Below, in pieces: positions 44,687 to 55,631 of a stretch of 64,000 nucleotides of DNA; the first letter of the stretch is position 1, and each line of letters begins with the position of its first letter. A program made the position numbers and the translations under genes. This DNA comes from Seiridium cupressi (taxonomy: Eukaryota; Ascomycota; Sordariomycetes; Amphisphaeriales; Sporocadaceae). The stretch covers positions 1 through 64,000 of the forward strand of contig JARVKI010000044.1 of NCBI GenBank assembly GCA_036674765.1. The letters are read 5' to 3'. The notes under the pieces were generated by a model, which did not search any database, was not told where the DNA came from, and saw nothing but the letters and a program-made list of their open reading frames with translations.

Positions 44687-45505
44687 CTAGTAGTCACCCG
44701 CACTTTGATTCAAGGACTCAAGAACGAGAGACAAGTCGTAGAAACCGGCAACGTAATTCTCTATAGCTTTCTCATGCAGGTAACGTAGGGCTCTCGCGAA
44801 TGTCGATCCGTGGACTGTCGCTTCTAGGCTAACTCTTATCCTCTCTTCACCGGGCATGCTCCGTACAATCTGAAGCATGAGCTGAGGGATGCAGTCATCC
44901 TTTTCGAATTGCTCTTTGACCTCTATAGCCTGACGAGATCGATCCGCACGTAATATGCTGAACGTGATGTCCTGCAATGCTTCCAGAGCGCTCTTTTTGG
45001 TACTGTAAGAGCTGTGAGGTCCAACGTGATTGGCGACTTTGTCTATACTGGACTTCACGTCCGGGTATGCAGTGCCAGAGACGGCGTGCCGCTCACTTTG
45101 ACTGCCGAATAATTGGTCGACCTCTAACGCATATCGCCTCAAATCTGTTTTCTGGTTGTTCTGGAGGTAGGCTAGCTCCACTAAAGCCTGTGCACCGCTT
45201 GACTCTGCAGCCATGAAGGTGACAATATCTCGGAGGGCATTGATATCGAGGCGCGATATCATCTCAGCATGTGAAATGGTGGGTGCCAAGGGTTTACTGC
45301 TGTCGGCCATGGCTTCATTTAAGCTTTCGACATTCTCGAAGTCATCTTCATTTTGCTTGACATGTGCTCGGTACCTTTTGTTCAGTGGTGTCGGAGTCTC
45401 AACTGCTTCATCAATACTACTCTCTGGAGTGATTGGCCTGCGGCCGTAAGCGTTGTCTTCCTCTTCACGATGCCTTTTGATGGCAGGAATCTTGTACAAG
45501 TTCAT
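44687..45505 (-). CDS. Conserved-looking helical protein, possibly nuclear
   Basis: A single exon of 272 residues runs from ATG at 45505 to TAG at 44687-44689. The N-terminal ~75 residues are polar and contain basic patches (AIKRHREEEDN, LNKRYRAHVKQ) resembling nuclear signals. From about 80 onward the sequence is helical: MISRLDINALRDIVTFMAAE, YPDVKSSIDKVANHV, SALEALQDITFSILRA and ALRYLHEKAIENYVAGFYDL. The order of a basic region, a Leu-rich LD-x2-ALR segment and a helical body is faintly like Cut8/Sts1, which tethers proteasomes to the nucleus, but the similarity is too weak to claim. No paralogue is visible in the window. I consider the gene real and its function unknown. Confidence 0.65.
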   Translation of the reverse strand: MNLYKIPAIKRHREEEDNAYGRRPITPESSIDEAVETPTPLNKRYRAHVKQNEDDFENVESLNEAMADSSKPLAPTISHAEMISRLDINALRDIVTFMAAESSGAQALVELAYLQNNQKTDLRRYALEVDQLFGSQSERHAVSGTAYPDVKSSIDKVANHVGPHSSYSTKKSALEALQDITFSILRADRSRQAIEVKEQFEKDDCIPQLMLQIVRSMPGEERIRVSLEATVHGSTFARALRYLHEKAIENYVAGFYDLSLVLESLNQSAGDY

Positions 45506-47428
45506 CCTGTAAGATTCACGGCAGACTCATTGGTTTATTTGATGTTCTCATAGCAGCAATGTCACGGTAGAGTTCATTCGCGCCTTATATTTGCATCGCG
45601 AGTGAGGCAAGTCAGGTCAGCTATGGCGTGATCGTTCCAGGCCGACCATTGAAGACTGGGTGTAGGGGTCGGTCGCCCCACTATTGATTTCTCTATGAAC
45701 TATAGACATAAACTGAGGAAAGAAGAGTTGCTTGTGGCAAAGCATTATAACACAGGTGATTTACTAGTCGTCACTAATCCAACTATTGATCCTGCGATTC
45801 AAGAACATACCTACCTGCCGAGAGGGGATCGTTCACCCTGCGGTCTGTGACGCGGAAATGCAACCAACCATGCCTACAATGTAACACGCGTTTTCGAATG
45901 GCATTTTGTTTGGAATAACTGCGACAGTTTGTTTATTCAATCACGCTCTTCAATTGCCCAGCTTCGCCGCTTCTCTCATTTCCTCCCAATCATCAGAATC
46001 CTCTCTATATTAAAAACATAGTACATTAGCCCAGGACTTTGCTTACATACCTAGTCCTATGACCAACCATTAATTATCGGTATGTCTGATGTATTGGGCT
46101 TCATCTTGTCGCATCATTTAACCACTGGAGACTATCAGGCTTTGATAGAGCTGACGAGCACCGAGGCTGGCAGCCTGCAATTAGCATCTCCATTCGATTC
46201 GAGCTAGCCAGCAAACTTGTTGCGTCAAGTCAAGAGCTTTGCGAAGATGAAACTCGTCACATAATTATCCTCCTTATCTAGAGATCCTTGAATAATGTTT
46301 GACTTTATAACATATTCCTTACCACTTCCTTGGCCGATTTGTATGATTTCAATGTCTACAGGTCTCGCACGTGTGGCCATCGGTCTTGTCTCAGCGTCAG
46401 GGGCGCCCATCGCGGCTCAACTGCCTGTCGACTTCTTTTCTCACCGTTAAACTCTTTTTGCCACCCATTCAACACATATCCAGATTCACCTTACAATATT
46501 ACTATTTAGATGATACACAATCTCTTCCAAACAGTCTGGCACATAAATTCCAATCGCATTACCTGAAATATCGATTCTCATCCGGAGGTCTTATGCACGC
46601 GCTGTCAAAGTCTACACTGCTCTGGCATTCTGTCTTAGTCGCATATGAGCACATCTAAGGTTTGACCGACGGTTCAGCTTTTTCCAGCCAACATTTCAAG
46701 GTCCTCGCACCGCCAAACACCTCTGTCATTCGTCTAACTTGTCGCGACTCCTCATTGTCGTCATCTTAATTGATACGCAGCCCGTCAATCCAGACGTACC
46801 GTAATGTCAAATGCTTGCTGGGGGGTTTCAATTGGTTCAGCGCAATATAGCTCTATTTAGTGTGAATAGTGAAGAGGAGGCATGCTGAAGGCTCCTCTCC
46901 CTCCAACTATCGACTCTCTAGAACTGTCTTCAGTATGTTCTCGACGTAAAATAGAGATGCTAGGATCTCAATGATTCGTGTCACCACTGTCCGTAAAGGA
47001 TTGAAAAGCTCAGACACTTCCGAGCCACAGATAATCCCGCAGCCAAGCTCGATTCGTAGTGGTTATCGTCCATAAAGACGAAAACAGTGAGTACACCAGC
47101 AAGCTACGAAGGCAAACTTTACATATGTGGATATGTTTACAAGACCACGGAGATTAAAGTCATATAATTGATCTCCCCCTGATTTCATTGAACATAGATG
47201 GGCCTAGATGTGTAAGTGCACGAGTTAAGCGGAGTTAATCGGACCCTTCAGCCAGAATGTTCTAGACACTACAGAATGCCAATCGGCACTGCACGTACCG
47301 GTTACACTGTATGATAGCAATTCAAAATTTATTCAGCCACGTATCCTTTTCCTGCCACCCAGCCGTGAGGACTAACTAACCAGGGGAGAACCGCACAGGC
47401 CACCTGTGGGTTCTCATCATACTCCTTC
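45506..47428. other. Intergenic, AT-rich; no gene seen
   Basis: About 1.9 kb of AT-leaning sequence. ORFs at 46225-46410 and 46371-46658 are unconvincing. No tRNA or repeat array was recognised. Confidence 0.4.
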
Positions 47429-48745
47429 CTATTGGCGTGCCAAGGACACAGGCAACTCCTCCTCTTTCGCGTTTACATCAATGCGCGCACCGTGCCTGAG
47501 GAGCATTCTGAGAATATAAGGGGTCTTGCGACGTGTTCTGCGAGTTGCTTCCATGAGAGCAGTTGTATCATGAGGTCCCGAAACCTGATTGACATCGGCC
47601 CCGGATTCAAGTAAAAACTTGAGTTCCGGTAACATGCCGCTGGAGATGGCCGCTCGGAGTGCTGTGCCATATACCGGGTGATTGTCGTCATTTATGTCGA
47701 CTCCGCGCCGTAGTAGCAGGTTCATGAAACCTATTCTTTCGTCGCTTTCCACTTGCTGGATACGATGATAGCCTTCTTCGTCTCTAATAAGACATGACTG
47801 TAGAGGGGTAGGCTTCCATGGATGCGAAGATCCAGGGGTGATGTGCGCACCAAGGTCGATCAAGGTCGTCGCGTTGGTGAGTTTATGTTGCTCTATCGAT
47901 CTTGCCAGAGGGGTAAATTCCCATGCAGCCGGAGCCACCCCGTTCACTGGTGCGTTAAGTTGTACCAACCTCGTCAGCGTTTCAGGGCCAGCCCAACCTA
48001 ATACAGCCAGCATCAAAGGATCCTGCCCGAGGATGTCGGGTTCAAGTACATCAAGGCCAATATCACAAACCAGGTGCTCGCACAGCTCTGTAAGGCCCCA
48101 CTCTGCAGCATCGTGGAGGGCATTTCCTGGCCTGGTTGTCGCCCTGTACCCGTCCTCCCAATAGTATTGGCGAATGGATTTTTTCCAGACCGATGCTCCT
48201 CGAGCAATAAGTAGCTTCGCCGTTTCAACACTCTCACCAGAGATTGCGTCAAACAGAGGTGTAGTGAAATGCCAAGATAATATGCCACAAGGAGAAGCTG
48301 GCGTGTCAACATAAACGCCGTGGTCGAGGAACCAGGAGACAGCTGCAACTTGACCGTACCTTGCGGCCAGGGCCAGGGGGGTCTTTTGGGTGCGATACAG
48401 CGATGAATACTTGAATTTGGAACCGGCACCGGTTATGTCGAGTTTGTACGCCAGGGCCTTGTTGAGAGTGTCAATGTTGCCCGTCCTCGCTGCAAATTCG
48501 ACTGCCCCTGATGCGAGGAAATCACGAGCACGCCAGTAAAGTACTGGCTCAACAACGTCATTCAGCCGACGGCAGCTGCGGACCAATGATGAGAGATCTG
48601 CGATTCTCATGATCCGGTTGGCGACAGGACCCTTCTCTTTATACAGCCAATGAGCATAGTCGAAACCAGCAGAGTTCCATATCTCGTCGTCTACCGTAAC
48701 AATCTGGTGAAGAAGTTCGTTGGGCAAGTCGAGTAAAGTAAGCAT
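47429..48745 (-). CDS. F-box protein with ankyrin repeats
   Basis: A single exon encodes 438 residues from the ATG at 48745, chosen because LTLLDLPNELLHQIV, an F-box start, follows at once and the -3 base is A. The frame stays open upstream, so starts at 48901 or 48814 are possible. The F-box region spans about residues 4-60. About seven ankyrin repeats follow: TPLALAARYGQVAAVSWFLD, TPLFDAISGESVETAKLLIA, NALHDAAEWGLTELCEHLV, a DPLMLAVLGW unit, TPLARSIEQHKLTNATTLID, TALRAAISSGMLPELKFLLE and TALMEATRR...RMLLRHGA. F-box proteins load substrates onto SCF ubiquitin ligases, with the ankyrins as probable substrate binders. This is a large, fast-evolving fungal family, so the specific target is unknown. 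Confidence 0.88.
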   Translation of the reverse strand: MLTLLDLPNELLHQIVTVDDEIWNSAGFDYAHWLYKEKGPVANRIMRIADLSSLVRSCRRLNDVVEPVLYWRARDFLASGAVEFAARTGNIDTLNKALAYKLDITGAGSKFKYSSLYRTQKTPLALAARYGQVAAVSWFLDHGVYVDTPASPCGILSWHFTTPLFDAISGESVETAKLLIARGASVWKKSIRQYYWEDGYRATTRPGNALHDAAEWGLTELCEHLVCDIGLDVLEPDILGQDPLMLAVLGWAGPETLTRLVQLNAPVNGVAPAAWEFTPLARSIEQHKLTNATTLIDLGAHITPGSSHPWKPTPLQSCLIRDEEGYHRIQQVESDERIGFMNLLLRRGVDINDDNHPVYGTALRAAISSGMLPELKFLLESGADVNQVSGPHDTTALMEATRRTRRKTPYILRMLLRHGARIDVNAKEEELPVSLARQ

Positions 48746-50033
48746 TTTGATGGACTTTTCCTGGCAAGAGGAGTCGCGATGGGTGGATAGGTTAGCGCAA
48801 AAACTTGGCAGCATACTGGAGGAAGTGTATGTTATGGTGGGATTGGAGGCAAGTCGAAGTTGACTTTGGGGGCAGGTTCTTGTACGAGTACGTTCTCCCA
48901 TCGGAGATACCTTCTGGCCATTAAACAAGCTCGGCAGAATGAAATTGACAGGCGCCTCAAAAAAGCGCAAGTTTTCATCTGAGCATATTTGAGTAGTGGA
49001 GATCGTGGTTTGACTAGAATACTGAGAAACTATAGTTAGCTCGCATCATAAACCGTTCGTGAGGGTCTGAGTCTTAAAAACGAATGTACTTTACACAGAT
49101 ATCCCCTCAATCAACCTTCTCTCTCTCACTCTCTCTCAGTGCAGGTAATCTTTAATGCAGATTTGAGGTTATATATTGACAATGATCCTATCAATTAATG
49201 CGAGGCAGGCTCGTATCTGATGGACGACAGGTGCAGGACACTGTATCTAAACCAGCACTTTTACTTGTTGTTGGCTGAAGAGCGCTACAGAAGACACAAT
49301 GTGGAACTGGCTAGCCCAGCATTGGACGTGATGGCACGCTGCGATTACGGTATGATACAATGTAGTCTCCCTGGAACCTGATCATGCACTCTCAGCTGGT
49401 GGGAGACGAATCTAAAGCAAGCGGCCTGGTTCTTCCCGCTTTCGTCCAAAGCCGCTAGCGAGGTCTTCACAATATAGTCCTTGGATTCAGGCATTTCAAG
49501 CCTAGCTTAGAAGGTTATGAACGCGCTTCTGCTTTCTTTGCAATGTAGGTACTTTAGGAGTACCATGGCTTTCTACGTCATGTAGTCCATGGCCTACTGT
49601 ATACTGGTCAAAATTGACTGCCCTTGTCACCGTTACAAGCGCCGTAGTACTTGCGATGCGCGACAAACCCTTCTGTATCCAGACATCAGTCGACCGACCA
49701 TACGTCCAACCTCTGGAAACTAGCAAACACCCCGTGGCCGTCGCAAAGCCACTATGCCAGCCATCTGGCACTAGTCTAAATTGCAGCCCTGAATATACTT
49801 CTGTCGTCAACCAACGTGCTTGTTCGATGCGGGCCGACACAATGTACTACACGATTTTTCTTTTACACTTTTTAAAAGAAAAGAAAACCCTTTTTTCCCT
49901 TCCCCTTGACTGTTATGACACCGCGGCCACCAGTACTTGAGGCAGACAGAGATAGTCCCCTTTGCAACAACACCGATTGCTTGCATCTCGACACAAGGGA
50001 TGGCGACCACCTCCATACAATGTAACCTTACGT
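48746..50033. other. Intergenic; no gene seen
   Basis: Contains CT microsatellite-like sequence at about 49115-49140, pointing into the F-box gene's upstream side. Overlapping ORFs on both strands at 49502-49940 have no domain. A and T homopolymers lie at 49855-49900. Confidence 0.4.
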
Positions 50034-50240
50034 CTGGGTGTTGAGCAGATCCCGAGTCAACGGTCAAGTGGAGCAGACCTGTGCAAAAATTGAACACACC
50101 CTTTGTACCTTAATCGGATGGAAGCTTGACCATCCACATAGCTTTCTCTGGGCGCTGCAACAGATCCCGAGTCAACCGTAAGTCGAAGTAGACCCATACA
50201 AAAGTTGATCACAACCTGCCGCAACCGATGAGGCTTGAGG
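50034..50240 (-). repeat. Two diverged ~95-bp direct repeats beside tRNA-Asn
   Basis: A unit at about 50034-50130 is repeated at about 50148-50240, period near 116 bp. Shared segments include CAGATCCCGAGTCAAC, a CAAAA-TTGA block and a final GGCTTGA/AGCTTGA, with roughly three quarters of bases matching by eye. On the minus strand both copies can read NFC-x-GLL-x-LTVDSGS, so the unit may be a remnant of a repeated coding element. A fainter third copy may lie at 49950-50000. It ends ~30 bp from the tRNA. Confidence 0.6.
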
Positions 50241-50272
50241 TCCAAAAAAAAAATTAACAACCAAATGAATAC

Positions 50273-50346
50273 CTGTCTCACTGAGGGTCGAACTCAGAGC
50301 CTCCAGATTAACAGTCTGACGCGCTAGCCAATTGCGCCATGAGACA
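50273..50346 (-). tRNA. tRNA-Asn (anticodon GUU)
   Basis: A 74-base cloverleaf on the minus strand. The acceptor stem TGTCTCA pairs with TGAGACA. The D arm is GCGC, loop, GCGC. The anticodon stem TCAGA/TCTGG frames loop CTGTTAA with anticodon GTT. The variable loop is AGGCT and the T arm is CTGAG-TTCGACC-CTCAG. The discriminator base is G. It has no intron. Confidence 0.95.
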
Positions 50347-51326
50347 AAACTCCATGATCTGATTGGTTGGAAGAGATTCTATAATTAGGAAATATATAAT
50401 ATGTGTCGTTTCGGTGGATAGGGCGGATGGAAGAGGGCTGACTAGGAGCGGTGCGATATAGACGTGACGGCAGCTGGCAGTCAGCTGACTAGCGGGAGCG
50501 GAGCGGGGAAACCCTTTAATTCACATGCTAGCGCCGACACTAACAGGTCTAGTCGGGCTCTGGTTGGGTAGGTATTTCTCTTATATCATACATGTACATA
50601 ACACAAGGACTGATCTACGAATGCCATGGTTGCAGCAAAGACAGTCAGCATTGAGACAGGCAGGTCTGCCTGTTTCACCAGTGCAGGGCTCGCCTACAGC
50701 TTGCGCCTCGACGCCACTAGCGCTAGTCTACTCTCTCCGGAACAAATCAGCCACGATATTCGTCATAGCTTCTGATATGTTTGACAATTCCAAGGCATCA
50801 ACATTTCGACATGTCACGATTTGCAACTCAAAAGATATCGGTCTCGAGAAGTATTTGAGCCCGGCAACTTCGCCCAGAAACAACCATCGCCACTCCTGCT
50901 GTCTAATCATCGGCGTGTCGACTAGTAATCATCTCAGCTGCTCAGGGACGGATCTACCCACCACTACACTAGCTTGCAGTTGAACCCCACGTCATTGCAC
51001 CGCCCTCCAAGATCACTAAATCAGAGCTCCAGACAGCTTGAGCGCCTTGCTTTTCGTTGGACCATTCCACATAACTGCATTCCGTTGCCAAAACCTGTAC
51101 GAAGCTAGGAACCCGGACACTACCTAAATATAATTCGATCTGCAACTTACTGTACTCTCGAGACACCTATGCATTCCACTCTCGCCACTCCATGTGATAC
51201 CATTAACCCCTCCTTCCTCAAAGACATCGTCGTCTTCAGTGATCGTCTCGAGTGCCGCATTGATCGCGAATCTCAGAAGTCGCCTAGAGCTTTCTCTCCG
51301 GCTTGCGAGTTTTCGCAATCTCCGCC
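50347..51326. other. Intergenic; no gene seen
   Basis: About 980 bases between tRNA-Asn and the glucosyltransferase-like gene, and its promoter side. An unrecognised ORF (50525-50983) opens with a TTG/CTG-type start and has no domain. Confidence 0.4.
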
Positions 51327-54300
51327 ATGTCGGTTCTAGAGTCAAAGAGGGCCCAAGCGAGCAGCGGCAGCGGCAGCGGCAGCGGGAACGACTCCGAGCG
51401 CATCCCCGCGGTGGCAGTCCCAGATGACTTCCACTCCGCAACAGCGCTCCCAGAATCGCCAGAGCTTGGTGCCGAAGAGGAGGTCCCGCCAGCCTACAGC
51501 GAGGTTCACGACCGCCTGTCTTTGCATCAAGCCGGGTTTGATGCTGGTGCTACCGTTACCGGTGAGTTGGTCCTTAGACCGCTCTAGCGCTTTGGGGTGC
51601 GTGAGGCTTGGGTTTGAGTTGCTAACTGGCCTGGTCTCCATATAGACGATGGCCGAGTCGATATCAACATAAACCAAACGAGCCGACAGTTGGCCGATAT
51701 TATCGCTCCTACGCTCCGTAACCAGCTCACGCAAGACGCCCGGATTGCCGCCCAACACCCTCTACCTCCAGCCTATATCCCTCCCAGTCTAGGTGGCCAG
51801 CCAGGTCAGGACCCACCGCCGCAATTGAACGTTGTCATACAGATTGTAGGGTCGCGTGGAGATGTGCAGCCATTTATCTCCCTGGGACAAATACTCAAGA
51901 ACACCTATGGGCATCGAGTACGAATCGCGACGCATGCCACGTTCAAAGGCTTCGTCGAGGAGAATGGTCTGGAGTTCTTCAGCATCGGTGGCGATCCTGC
52001 CGAGCTCATGGCATTCATGGTGAAAAACCCCGGGCTCATGCCTGGATTTGATGCGGTAAAGAGTGGCGAGATCACAAAGCGCCGAAAGGGGATTGAAGAG
52101 ATCGTCTGGGGCTGCTGGAGGTCTTGTATTGAGGCGGGCGACGGTTTAGGCCCGGCACCGCGTCTCGAGCGCCGACAGAATGCGAGCGAAGATGCAGAGA
52201 CCATGGTTCTAAATGAGGCTCATAAACCATTCGTGGCCGACGCTATCATCGCCAATCCGCCCAGCTTTGCGCATATTCATGTCGCTGAAAAGCTCGGCGT
52301 GCCGCTTCACCTCATGTTCACCATGCCTTGGTCGCCGACGAGGGCGTTCCCTCAGCCTTTGGCGAACATTCAATCTTCCAACACCGATCCAGTGACGACA
52401 AACTACGTCTCTTACGCCCTCGTGGAGATGATGACATGGCAGGGGTTGGGCGACGTTATCAATCGCTTCCGAACTAAAATACTCGATTTGGAGCCCCTAT
52501 CTTTGCTGTGGGCGCCCGGAGTACTCACTCGCTTGCGAATCCCCTACACCTACTGCTGGTCTCCGGCCTTGATTCCCAAGCCTAATGATTGGGGAAATCA
52601 CATCGATATTGCAGGATTCTACTTCCTGAACTTGGCATCCAACTATACCCCTGATGCTGAACTTGCGGCTTTTCTCGAGGCGGGCCCGCCTCCCATTTAC
52701 ATCGGCTTCGGCTCGATTGTTGTCGATGATCCGAACGGACTTACGAAAAAGATCTTTGATGCCGTGGCGGAGACGGGTGTTCGAGCTCTGGTGTCGAAGG
52801 GCTGGGGCGGTTTGGGAGCGGACTCGGTGGGCATTCCGGAGGGTGTTTTCATGCTTGGCAATTGTCCGCACGATTGGCTCTTTCAGCACGTCTCAGCCGT
52901 CTGCCATCATGGAGGCGCTGGCACAACAGCAGCTGGAATCAACGCCGGAAAACCTACGATAGTCGTACCCTTCTTCGGCGATCAACCGTTTTGGGGAGCC
53001 ATGGTGGCCAAAGCGGGCGCTGGACCCGAACCCATCCCCTACAAAAAGCTGACGGCTGAAGGTCTGGCTGAGGCCATTAGGGTAGCCTTGAAGCCCGAAA
53101 CACAGGAGAGAGCTCAAGAACTTGGTGAAAAGATCCGCCAGGAGAAGGGCGCAGATGTTGGCGGCCAGAGTTTCCATCAGCATCTCAATGTCGACGAACT
53201 ACGCTGTTCAGTGGCACCTAGTCGGGTTTCTGTCTGGCGCGTGCGAAGATCCAAGATCCGCTTGAGTGCTCTTGCCGCCGCTTCACTGGTTGACAGCGGG
53301 TTTCTCCAATACTCGGACCTAAAACTGTGAGTTCGACGAGTTGGTCCCTGATCTTTCACGTGTTGGTGATGCTAACCTCCCTAGATTCCGTTCGAGGGAG
53401 TACAGTACGGAAGATGAGCCCTGGGATCCAGTGTCGGCTGTCACGTCTGCTCTCCTCGGTGATATTGGCAGTATCGGAATGGCTATTGCCGATTTCCCAC
53501 GAGATGTCTTCAAGGCAGCCAAAGGGCCAAAAAAGAACCAGGATTCTTCCGACAACATTGCCGATTCTGCAACCGACGCGGGATCCCATACAACGGCTGC
53601 TGCCGGTACTAAAGAATCAACTGATGCTACGCCTGACACTCCTGATCTCGTATCTGATCGGCAATTGGCGTCGTCGCCTCTTCCGACAAATGAAAGTACT
53701 TTGAGTCTAGCACCGTCAACCTCTGCTGCATCAGCCGTCTCTGCCACATCCAGTATTTCCGCCCGGCAACCCGCAACTCCAAAACGTGTGCGGTCGGAAT
53801 CCTCGTCCTCGCAAAATGCAGGCACCTCAAGCCCTAGTCTCAATGAGAACCTAGAGCGAGCGCTCGGAGCCGGAAAGAGCATCAACAACATCGTCTCCAC
53901 CGGCGTGAAAAGCCCCATGAACTTCTGCCTCGGGCTCGCTAGAGGGTTTCGGAATGCACCGAAACTATACAACGATGATACCGTTCGCAAACCCGAAAAG
54001 GTCACTAGTTTTGAGACAGGCTTGAAAGTTGCAGGCAAAGAATTCGGACTTGGTGTTTATGACGGCATTTCGGGCCTGGTCACACAGCCTCTTCGAGGGG
54101 CTCAAAAGGAAGGCGCGTTGGGATTTTTGAAAGGTTTCGGCAAAGGTATCGGTGGAGTTGTTCTGAAACCTGCCGCTGGTGAGTTTTGCACACGGTGGAT
54201 ATTTGCTACGGACGGCTAACATTTGTAGCTTTTTGGTCCATTCCAGCATATACCATGGCTGGCGTGCATGCGGAGATCCGGACTCTTTTCGCCCAGAGTG

Positions 54301-55631
54301 CTCAAAATTATATTATGGCGTCTCGCATCTCCCAGGGTAAGGAGGATCTTAAGAACTCGTCGCCTGAGGAAAGAGATGATATCGAGAAACGATGGCTTGC
54401 AAATCGGGATGAAATGAAGGGCTTCTATTCCTGGAGACAGAAGGAGAAGGGTAAATCCCGCGACGCATCTCCTACTGGGAGCCGCTTGGGTGGCCCTGAA
54501 GGAGCTTCGACGGAGTCCCTGGCAGCTCCCGGCGAACCTCCCAAGGCTGGGTGGCGACACACCAAGAACTTGTCATGGGATGACAGGAAGCGCCTTCAAG
54601 AGCAGAAGAAGGCCTGGAGGAAGAGGCAAGCCGCTGCCGCCGCCGGGCTAGCTTCAGGCTCGCACGTAACAGAGGATATCTCATCCTCTCGACCCGATAT
54701 GGCCCACGAGTCAGGGCCACAGGATCCCGAGTTCGAGCAAGCCATTCAGGTTGCCGTCCGGGAGACTTCTACGGGGGATCCTGAAGAAGATGCCAGGATT
54801 GAGCAGGCCATTCGCTCCAGTGTTATGGAAATGAGACGGAGGTCTACCATCTCAATAGCATCTGCCACCTCTGACCAGTCAACAGCACCTTCTAGCAGAA
54901 CCTGGCCTACAGCCTCTAACGAGGGCACAGACACGACGTCTTCTCACTACGGCTTCCCGTCAGATTTCAAGCAGCAGATTCCATTTTCGCCAGATGATTT
55001 TGAGAATATAACGGACGAGGAGTACCAGGCGTTGATAGAGCAAGCCGTGCAGCTCAGCGTTGCGGAAACCCACAGAAAGGCACAGCGCATGCGCGGTCTA
55101 GAAGAAGAGGACGAAGAGGATGATGAAGATTTTCGACGGGCGCTTGAGCGATCACAGACAGACCTCACACCGGGCGCGAATGATGATGATGAGATCCGCA
55201 AAGCTATCAAGGCTTCGGAAGCAGAGCACGCTACTCGCTCACAACATGGACATGATGGCCAGAATGAAGACGAGGAGCTTAGGAAGGCCATCGAAGCTTC
55301 GCAAGCAGCCCAGGCGGCACAAGCGCAGCAACCAGCTGGTGACGGGGATGGTGAGGAAGAGCTTAAGCGTGCATTAGAAGAGTCGGAACGCGCACATCAG
55401 GAAGAGCTGGCGCGCGCACAGGCCAACAAAACCGAGGAGGAAATTGTCATGGAATATGTGAAGAAGCAGAGTCTAGCGGAGGAGCAGTTCCGGCAAAAGG
55501 GCAAGGGCAAAACAGTCCAGCCAGACGATGATGACGAAGACCTCCGACGAGCACTTGAGGAGAGCATGAAAGCCAGTGGAAAGGCTGGTGAAAGTTCTGG
55601 ATCAGGCACAGTGCCTGGCTCAGCTGGTTGA
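51327..55631 (+). CDS. Sterol-glucosyltransferase-like protein with PPxY motifs and multiple UIM-like helices
   Basis: Exons 51327-51561, 51646-53326, 53385-54178 and 54229-55631 give 1370 residues; introns of 84, 58 and 50 bp all fit in phase. Two PPAY motifs lie at about 54-57 and 119-122. The GT region (about 140-620) has IQIVGSRGDVQPFISLGQ and the donor-sugar motif CHHGGAGTTAAGINAGKPT with FFGDQPFWG near 495-525. This is the hallmark of UDP-glucose:sterol glucosyltransferases. Residues about 863-903 (DGISGLVTQPLRGAQKEG, GKGIGGVVLKPAA) resemble the C-terminal Vps13/Atg2 glycine motif. The C-terminal third is charged and carries about eight UIM-like helices from 1070 to 1353, e.g. DEELRKAIEASQAAQ, EEELKRALEESERAH and DEDLRRALEESMKAS. 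No PH or GRAM domain is evident, unlike Atg26. Sterol as acceptor is inferred from family. Confidence 0.9.

Noticed and set aside
49502..50097. Overlapping ORFs on both strands upstream of the repeats
   Set aside because: No domain or good start. The peptide repeat NFC-x-GLL is better described as part of the DNA repeat.
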